DNA from: Gryganskiella cystojenkinii
Taxonomy: Eukaryota > Mortierellomycota > Mortierellomycetes > Mortierellales > Mortierellaceae
Length of the DNA: 16,143 nucleotides
Reading direction: 5' to 3'
Assembly (NCBI GenBank): GCA_015852425.1
Contig: JAAAIG010000859.1
Span: 1-16,143 of the forward strand
Both the position numbers and the translations under genes were made by a program. The notes under the pieces were generated by a model. That model had not been told where the DNA came from and ran no database searches. It saw only the letters and a list, made by a program, of their open reading frames with translations. Shown piece by piece: positions 15,769 to 16,143 of this stretch (the first letter of the stretch is position 1; each line of letters opens with the position of its first letter).

Positions 15769-16143
15769 GCGATGGTCAGCATTAAATCATCGCCAAGAAT
15801 GTCAAAGGACGTAATTAGGCTCTGGTCAAGCAATTTGATTTGCCCTAGTCCATTTGGCAGACTATTGGAATCCCCTTGGAAGTGGACGAGTTAAGAACGA
15901 GATCTCTCCTGATCTCTCCTTTTGCATTGGCTGGGTTCTTCTCAGAGTCGTTTGGTGGAGAGCAAGGGAAGGAATAAGGATGGAAAAAGTATAAGTGTTG
16001 TTGCAAACAATCAAGGCTCCTCAGTTCTCTTCGTCAAGAAAAGAAGGGTGGGAAATTGACCAAAACATATACGTAGGCCGCATGCGTACTGTGGTGGTTT
16101 GGGCCAGTTCCAAGCCACCCAGACACACATAAATTATTGAGCA
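15769..16143. other. Right edge, no gene seen
   Basis: No supported gene or RNA. A perfect 10-base tandem duplication, GATCTCTCCT twice, lies at 15901-15920. The rest is ordinary mixed sequence, perhaps the upstream flank of the minus-strand remnant. Confidence 0.45.

Noticed and set aside
1..16143. CRISPR arrays, phage genes, toxin-antitoxin pairs or bacterial operons
   Set aside because: No regularly spaced repeats, ribosome-binding sites or compact same-strand gene runs were seen. Introns and retroelements show a eukaryotic genome.

Overview
The window looks like accessory nuclear DNA from a filamentous fungus, probably an early-diverging (mucoromycotan or mortierellomycotan) lineage. The evidence is moderate GC, pyrimidine/CA-rich leaders before start codons, AATAAA-type poly(A) signals, short phase-1 introns with GTACGT and GTAAGT donors and a TACTAAT-like branch site, and decayed DIRS-type and LINE-type retrotransposons. 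No tRNA, rRNA, CRISPR or bacterial-type operon is visible. The lineage is inferred from these traits, not from a search.

Layout, left to right. A short reverse-transcriptase scrap lies near 240-372. A metallo-beta-lactamase-fold hydrolase gene (696-1505, minus) is the only gene whose biochemical class is clear. A compact inverted-repeat element (1893-2166) follows. A frame-broken DIRS-like tyrosine-recombinase retrotransposon then covers about 2230-4463, with RT, RNase H, methyltransferase-like and tyrosine-recombinase pieces still in the usual order. After a near-empty kilobase comes a small intact gene (5394-5885, plus) encoding one copy of an unrecognised module. Three decayed gene fragments (6106-7960) follow, then an intact 467-codon gene with an internal duplication (8200-9603, minus). 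A LINE fragment with RNase H and a zinc-knuckle-like end lies at about 10345-11188.

The most interesting locus is 11369-13191 (minus). The open frames there join through two canonical phase-1 introns into one 495-residue protein made of three copies of the module found singly at 5394-5885. This defines a local paralogous family of unknown function that exists in one-module and three-module forms. The last part, 13597-15768 (minus), is a low-complexity N/Q/S/T/Y-rich coding remnant whose long frames are broken by several TAG codons and a few frameshifts.

The genes do not form a pathway. The picture is a repeat-rich region where old retroelements and dead genes surround a few surviving genes, two of which belong to the same new-looking module family. 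Premature stops in the dead frames are mostly TGA and TAG, as expected from C-to-T decay of CGA, TGG and CAG codons.
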